Assembly (NCBI RefSeq): GCF_013265555.1
Contig: NZ_CP041345.1
Coordinates: 1,782,581-1,846,580 of the forward strand
Direction of reading: 5' to 3'
Source of the DNA: Tenuifilum thalassicum
Lineage (GTDB): Bacteria > Bacteroidota > Bacteroidia > Bacteroidales > Tenuifilaceae
Length of the DNA: 64,000 nt
Positions 59,659 through 64,000 of the stretch are shown here, piece by piece (the first letter of the stretch is position 1; every line of letters starts with the position of its first letter). The notes below the pieces were generated by a model, which saw nothing but the letters and a program-made list of their open reading frames with translations, ran no database searches and was not told where the DNA came from. Position numbers and translations under genes: made by a program.

Positions 59659-60516
59659 ATGGAGGAATTACTAAACCAAATACATGCTGTTGAGCAAAAG
59701 CATATATCTAGAATTATTGATCACCTATCTAAGCTATATGAAAATGTGTCGCTTCCTTCGCACGATTTAAATCATCACATCCGTGTTTGGTTACATTGCA
59801 GAGGGCTACTAATAGAACTTCACAAGGCAGGGCTGGAAATCACTTCTCAAACAATTGAAAACTCCTTAATTTCTAGCCTATTTCATGATACTGGTTTAAC
59901 ACGTACCTTAGACGAAAAACACGGTGCTGAAGGCGCAAAGCTGTGCGATAAGTATTTATCCATCAACAAAGATATTAGCGATAGCTGCAAGGAAGAAATT
60001 CTAAATGCAATTACGCTGCACGATGATAAATCGGTTAAGAATCGCTCTGTCAAATCGCCTTATGAAATGCTAAACCTTGAGCTGCTGGTTTCAACTGCCG
60101 ATGATCTTGATGCTTTAGGATATATAGGAGTTTTTAGATATATTGAGATCTACCTCAAGAGAGGAATCCCAATGGAAGAGATGCCACGTAAAGTAATAGT
60201 CAATTTACGGAATAGGTTCACCAACTTTTTAAACGCATACTCATCACTTGCCAAATATTCAATTCGTCAAAAAAAGCGATATAAAGATACGATGGACTTT
60301 TTCACTAAACTTGATGGTGAAATTTCACAAGACAAAAAATCACCAGACAGTGCATATGCAGTAGTTCAAATCTTAAACGAGCAACTCATAGAGCAATCAA
60401 AATCAATTGAAACAACTATTGATTTTGCGCAAGATTCGTTAACGGCTAGCTACCCGCTTACTTTTTTCAAATGCTTACAAGGAGAACTTGAGGTAACAAA
60501 GGCACTTTTATATTAA
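59659..60516 (+). CDS. HD-domain phosphohydrolase
   Basis: A 285-residue HD-domain protein: HDLNHHIRVWLHC (metal His), SLFHDTGLTRTLD (HD pair), NAITLHDDKSVKN, and VSTADDLDALGYIGVFRYIE (Asp). Cleaves nucleotide phosphates or a signalling nucleotide; (p)ppGpp-, c-di-GMP- or dNTP-hydrolase types are all possible. C-terminal part lacks a known partner domain. Confidence 0.82.
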   Translation: MEELLNQIHAVEQKHISRIIDHLSKLYENVSLPSHDLNHHIRVWLHCRGLLIELHKAGLEITSQTIENSLISSLFHDTGLTRTLDEKHGAEGAKLCDKYLSINKDISDSCKEEILNAITLHDDKSVKNRSVKSPYEMLNLELLVSTADDLDALGYIGVFRYIEIYLKRGIPMEEMPRKVIVNLRNRFTNFLNAYSSLAKYSIRQKKRYKDTMDFFTKLDGEISQDKKSPDSAYAVVQILNEQLIEQSKSIETTIDFAQDSLTASYPLTFFKCLQGELEVTKALLY

Positions 60517-60527
60517 AAAGCAATCAA

Positions 60528-61139
60528 TTACTTCACAAAAAAATCAAGTATTAGCCTTTCACCCAGATAGGCTTGTAACCTATCGCCAACTTTAACTGGC
60601 CCAACGCCACTTGGGGTACCCGTAAAAAGCAGATCGCCTGTTCTAAAGGTAACAAATTTCGAAACGTGTTCAATTAGCTCATCGTAACCATATATCATAT
60701 CAGCAGTATTGCCATGTTGAACCATCTCGCCATTCTTTTTAAGATAAAAATCCAAGCTGTTTAAATCGCCTAAATCCTCTTTGGGAATAAAGGGTCCAAT
60801 AGGGGCTGAATAATCAAAAGCCTTAGCCATCTCCCAAGGCAATCCTTTTTGTTTACACTCCTGTTGCAAATCGCGGGCTGTAAAATCGATACCCAAGGTT
60901 ATAGCATCGTAATATCTGTGAGCAAATTTTTTATTAATGCTTCGGCCCAATCTGTTTATTCTTAAAACAACCTCTAGCTCGTAGTGCAGGTCGTTTGTAA
61001 AATCGGGATAAAAGAATGGTTGATTATTACGTAGCAAACAGTTGTCGGGCTTAATAAAAAAAACTGGTTTTTCAGGAACCTCATTATTCAACTCTTTTGC
61101 ATGTTCCCTATAATTTCGACCTATACAAATAATCTTCAT
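60528..61139 (-). CDS. Fumarylacetoacetate-hydrolase family protein
   Basis: A 203-residue FAH-fold enzyme: MKIICIGRNYREHAKEL, PVFFIKPDNCL, ELEVVLRINRLGRSI with the metal-binding Glu, GIDFTARDLQQECKQKGLPW, FTGTPSGVGPVKVGD. Short form, typical of acylpyruvase/oxaloacetate tautomerase-type members. Monocistronic. Confidence 0.9.
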   Translation of the reverse strand: MKIICIGRNYREHAKELNNEVPEKPVFFIKPDNCLLRNNQPFFYPDFTNDLHYELEVVLRINRLGRSINKKFAHRYYDAITLGIDFTARDLQQECKQKGLPWEMAKAFDYSAPIGPFIPKEDLGDLNSLDFYLKKNGEMVQHGNTADMIYGYDELIEHVSKFVTFRTGDLLFTGTPSGVGPVKVGDRLQAYLGERLILDFFVK

Positions 61140-61251
61140 CTTAAATCAATTTTTTCTACCCTAAACATTCAAATGTAGCTAAAAGAGTTGGATTATCAGT
61201 TTTTGCAGTAACTAAAAATGGTTTTACCTTTGCAAGTCTAAACAAACGCAA

Positions 61252-62154
61252 ATGACAGAAACAGATTCCATATTATCACGAAAAAAAATTCTTTTTATTA
61301 TCAATCCCATATCTGGAACAAGGGGAAAGGAAAATATTTTACACTTAATAAACACAAACGTTGATCTGGATATTTTTGAGCCAGAAATACTCTTTACTAG
61401 AAAAAAAGGCGATGCAATTCAAATAATAAAAGAAAAGCGAGAAGAGGGATTTAAATATTTTGTTGCGGTTGGTGGGGATGGAACAGTTAACGAGGTAGGC
61501 AGTGCAGTTGTTGACACCGACTGCGTGATGGGCATCATTCCCTTAGGTTCTGGTAATGGTTTAGCCAGGCACTTAAAAATACCCATTGATGTAGAAAAGT
61601 CTATAAGAATAATTAACCAGCTAAAGGTTGACAAGATTGATTATGGACTTGTAAATGGACAACCATTTTTTTGCACCTGCGGAGTAGGTTTCGATGCGCA
61701 CATAGGCTACAGGTTTGCCAAGCAAGAAGGAAGAGGTTTTTTTAATTACGTAAAGGTTGCCTTGCAAGATTTCATAAACTACAAGCCTAAGAAATACAAG
61801 CTAAAGATTGATGGTGGCGAAAAGTTTAAGGTAAAAGCTTTTCTGATAACCTGCGCCAACGCCTCCCAATATGGCAATAATGCATACATTGCCCCAAATG
61901 CAGATATGAAGGATGGTTTACTTGATTTAGCAATTATGTCGCCCATAAATATCCTACAAGCCCCAGCAGTTGGAGCCATGCTTTTCACAAAAACGATTGA
62001 TAAGAGTACTGTTCTCCGAACAGGAAAAGCGTCGAAAGTAGTTATAAAGCGAAAACGCGAGGACGTTGTTCACTATGATGGTGAGCCTACAATAATGGGG
62101 CAAAAAATCAAAATAAAAATAGTAAAGCAGGGGCTTAATATTATTGTTCCTTAA
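61252..62154 (+). CDS. Diacylglycerol/lipid kinase (YegS-like)
   Basis: A 300-residue lipid kinase: FIINPISGTRGKE, VGGDGTVNEVGS (ATP/phosphate motif), GSGNGLARHL. C-terminal KRKREDVVHYDGEPTIMGQK. Phosphorylates diacylglycerol or another lipid at the inner membrane. Convergent with the methyltransferase-like gene (4-base overlap). Confidence 0.9.
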   Translation: MTETDSILSRKKILFIINPISGTRGKENILHLINTNVDLDIFEPEILFTRKKGDAIQIIKEKREEGFKYFVAVGGDGTVNEVGSAVVDTDCVMGIIPLGSGNGLARHLKIPIDVEKSIRIINQLKVDKIDYGLVNGQPFFCTCGVGFDAHIGYRFAKQEGRGFFNYVKVALQDFINYKPKKYKLKIDGGEKFKVKAFLITCANASQYGNNAYIAPNADMKDGLLDLAIMSPINILQAPAVGAMLFTKTIDKSTVLRTGKASKVVIKRKREDVVHYDGEPTIMGQKIKIKIVKQGLNIIVP

Positions 62155-62903
62155 CGGCCTTCCACATCAAGAAGTCGTGTTTTCTTCCTCAATGTGCGAA
62201 GAACAATATATACAACACCAGTAACAATAAAAGCCACAAACCAATATTTTCCCCATGTGCTAAGTTCAAAAGGCTTCCCCCCATTAGTAATCACATCATG
62301 AAGATATTGAAACACGAAGAAAAGCAACACAAGTTTAAAAAGACCTATCGATTCACGTTTTATAACATTCCTTACTGAAAAGAAAAGACCTGGTGACCGC
62401 CATCTGAACTTTCTTGGGATAAACGTAGGTACACTATTAGCCCAGTTAAGATATTCCTCACCAAACTTGCCACGTAAAAAGGCTTCTTCGGCATACATTA
62501 TGCGTTCATAGTAAAGCCAAAAGAACATTAGAAAGAACACATTAAACCAAATGCTTTGTGTCAGCAACGACAGCCCAAACCACATGAAAAAATTTCCAAG
62601 ATAAAGTGGATGCCTTACAAGTGAATACATTCCGGTTTTGTTAACCGTGTCGGCTACTTGGGTTTGTGTGTTTCGACCAGAAGTATTTTTGGGAGTGTAC
62701 CCAATAGTTATAACCCTAATAGCTAATCCTATTAAGCTAACAATAAAACAACCCAAAAAGTAGGATGTGCTAAAACTATAAGAATCAACAAGATGCAGAT
62801 AAACATAATATCCAAGACCAGCAAAAATAAGCAAAACAGGGAGATAGCTGCGATATCTGAATAAGAAATCCCCTTGACGTCGGAATGTTTCAAAAAGTGC
62901 CAT
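62151..62903 (-). CDS. Isoprenylcysteine-methyltransferase-like membrane protein (LmtA-like)
   Basis: A 250-residue integral membrane protein with five to six TM helices. ICMT signature MYSLVRHPLYLGNFFMWFG and YERIMYAEEAFLRGKFGEEY. The N-terminal half includes TPKNTSGRNTQTQVAD. Relatives in Bacteroidota and Leptospira are annotated as lipid A Kdo2 1-phosphate O-methyltransferase, which would fit; I hold that as probable only. Confidence 0.75.
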   Translation of the reverse strand: MALFETFRRQGDFLFRYRSYLPVLLIFAGLGYYVYLHLVDSYSFSTSYFLGCFIVSLIGLAIRVITIGYTPKNTSGRNTQTQVADTVNKTGMYSLVRHPLYLGNFFMWFGLSLLTQSIWFNVFFLMFFWLYYERIMYAEEAFLRGKFGEEYLNWANSVPTFIPRKFRWRSPGLFFSVRNVIKRESIGLFKLVLLFFVFQYLHDVITNGGKPFELSTWGKYWFVAFIVTGVVYIVLRTLRKKTRLLDVEGR

Positions 62904-62960
62904 ATTAAATTGCCTTTAAATTCGGCTTTAAATATAGCACTAGCTAACCAATGTTAAAAA

Positions 62961-63728
62961 TTATTCTTGCTTTAATTTAAGATAAAGTGCAGTCAAAACC
63001 TTTTTGGTATATAAGGGGAAGTCGCCATTCATCATCCAGGAGTAGTAGCTTGGCTCTTTCTTAAAGACTTCTAGAACCGGTTTTCCTTTGTGCTTGCCAA
63101 AATTGAAAACCTCAACACCTTTCTCGTTTAGAATAATACGACCAGCAAAATCAACATTTCTATTAAATGAGCTAAACTCTGACAGGGAATCTATATCGTT
63201 TTTCAGTTCGGGATACCGTTCAACTTGAGCACAAAGTATTTCGTATGTTGCAAGGGTATCGGCCTCAGCGCTGTGGGCATTTACGAGTTCCTTATCAAGA
63301 TAAAATTTATAGGCAGCAGCCAGGGTTCGCTTTTCCATTTTATGAAAAATGGTTTGAACATCAACAAACTTGCGTTTTTTAAGGTCAACATCAACCCCAG
63401 CACGCAAAAACTCCTCGGCAAGTAAAGGTAAATCAAAGCGATTGGAGTTGAATCCAGCAAAATCGCAACCCTCTATGTAATTAGCAAGCGATTTGGCTAT
63501 CTCCTTAAATGTTGGGGCATCTTTCACATCCTCATCGGTTATGCCATGCACTGCTGTAGCTTCGGGGGGAATGGGTATTCCAGGGTTTATCAATCGCACC
63601 TTAGACTCTCTATCGCCATTTGGAAAAATCTTAAGGGTTGCAATTTCAACTATACGATCCTTGGCAACATCAATCCCAGTGGTTTCAAGGTCAAAAACGA
63701 TTAACGGATTTTTAATGTTCAAACTCAT
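62961..63728 (-). CDS. DEDD-type 3'-5' exonuclease with C-terminal extension
   Basis: A 255-residue DnaQ-like nuclease: IVFDLETTGIDVAKDRIVEI, FAGFNSNRFDLPLLAEEFL, and NAHSAEADTLATYEIL hold the acidic residues and His. After it a tail VEVFNFGKHKGKPVLEVFKK resembles DUF3820. Possibly works in replication or repair; dnaN lies 70 bases upstream. Confidence 0.9.
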   Translation of the reverse strand: MSLNIKNPLIVFDLETTGIDVAKDRIVEIATLKIFPNGDRESKVRLINPGIPIPPEATAVHGITDEDVKDAPTFKEIAKSLANYIEGCDFAGFNSNRFDLPLLAEEFLRAGVDVDLKKRKFVDVQTIFHKMEKRTLAAAYKFYLDKELVNAHSAEADTLATYEILCAQVERYPELKNDIDSLSEFSSFNRNVDFAGRIILNEKGVEVFNFGKHKGKPVLEVFKKEPSYYSWMMNGDFPLYTKKVLTALYLKLKQE

Positions 63729-63760
63729 TGTTTACAGAATAAAATATTTGAAAAATAAAT

Positions 63761-63785
63761 TTCCCCGGGCGTAATGTCCGGGGAA
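63761..63785 (-). terminator. dnaN terminator
   Basis: TTCCCCGG (63761-63768) with CCGGGGAA (63778-63785), then TTTATTTTTC on the minus strand. Confidence 0.75.
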
Positions 63786-63798
63786 GTCATTGCTTTTA

Positions 63799-64000
63799 TT
63801 AGGCGCCAACCATCATTGGCATCAGAAGCATCAATACATCCTCATCGGGATTTTCGTTCTCATGGGGGAATAGCAGCCCAGCACGAGATGGGTCGGACAT
63901 GGAAAGAACCACATTGGTAGATGAAAGATTGGCAAGAATTTCAACTAAGAAAGCCGATTTAAACCCGATTTCCATTTCATCACCTTGGTAATCGCAGGTT
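63799..64000 (-). CDS. dnaN: DNA polymerase III sliding clamp, C-terminal part
   Basis: The frame on the minus strand is open to the window edge and ends at 63799 with TAA. The 66 visible residues (FKSAFLVEILANLSSTNVVL, SMSDPSRAGLLFPHENENP, VLMLLMPMMVGA) match the C-terminal end of the beta clamp. The rest lies outside. The exonuclease gene follows after a terminator. Confidence 0.9.
   Translation of the reverse strand, partial: TCDYQGDEMEIGFKSAFLVEILANLSSTNVVLSMSDPSRAGLLFPHENENPDEDVLMLLMPMMVGA

Overview
The window is about 64 kb of chromosome from an AT-rich member of the Bacteroidota, most likely a Bacteroidia/Marinilabiliales-type anaerobe or microaerobe. This rests on four things seen here: recurrent Bacteroidota promoters (TTTG, then about 17-20 nt, then TAnnTTTG) in front of tRNAs and genes; no clear Shine-Dalgarno sequences; typical Bacteroidota families (GLPGLI protein, CarboxypepD_reg-type TonB receptors, SiaC, DUF6132); and an IS30 element close to Bacteroides types. 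MqnA (futalosine menaquinone route), HydE (FeFe-hydrogenase maturation), FeoB and a sulfide-type Thi4 fit a low-oxygen lifestyle, while a complete 2-oxoglutarate dehydrogenase E1/E2 pair argues for an oxidative TCA branch.

Layout. 1-1.9 kb: 3' end of feoB, a small Cys-rich FeoB partner and a copper-chaperone-like HMA protein. 1.9-5.6 kb: a TPP-riboswitch-controlled operon thi4-thiE-thiC-thiD, which makes both thiamine halves with Thi4 in place of ThiGHSF. 5.6-9.4 kb (minus): a porin-like barrel, then a PlsC-like acyltransferase/GT2/TPR operon. 9.5-11.8 kb (minus): yicC-gmk-nadD-TPR. 11.9-16.6 kb: DUF486 protein, a candidate minus-strand small RNA, SiaC-like protein, an RteC-like unknown, hydE, a long inverted repeat, an IS30 element, and rplS with a structured leader. 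16.7-22.9 kb: tRNA-Arg, ppa, murB, GT4, nitroreductase, NAD(P)-binding protein, ggt. 23-38 kb: a large CACHE-HAMP-GAF-PAS sensor with no output domain, a TonB receptor with a small membrane protein, sucA-sucB, an uncharacterised 468-aa protein, a second outer-membrane barrel and a frameshifted GLPGLI gene. 38-47.5 kb (minus): htpG, a membrane-tethered degenerate receiver, DPP III, a class-III aminotransferase, a LytTR regulator, an RNA methyltransferase, HU. 47.7-64 kb: two tRNA-Ser genes, an MsbA-like ABC exporter, purB, mqnA, an NfeD-type protease, GNAT, nitroreductase, mltG, an aminotransferase, HAD phosphatase, HD protein, FAH protein, lipid kinase, a methyltransferase-like membrane protein, an exonuclease and the 3' end of dnaN.

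Most of the window is ordinary housekeeping core. I see no CRISPR array, prophage or defence island. The least explained items are the candidate sRNA at 12.3-12.45 kb, the tail-anchored degenerate receiver at 40.8-41.4 kb, the output-less sensor at 23-25.4 kb, the Cys-rich tail on 2-oxoglutarate dehydrogenase E1, and the rplS leader. Several open frames that begin with TTG start inside a -7 promoter box, so I moved those starts downstream.
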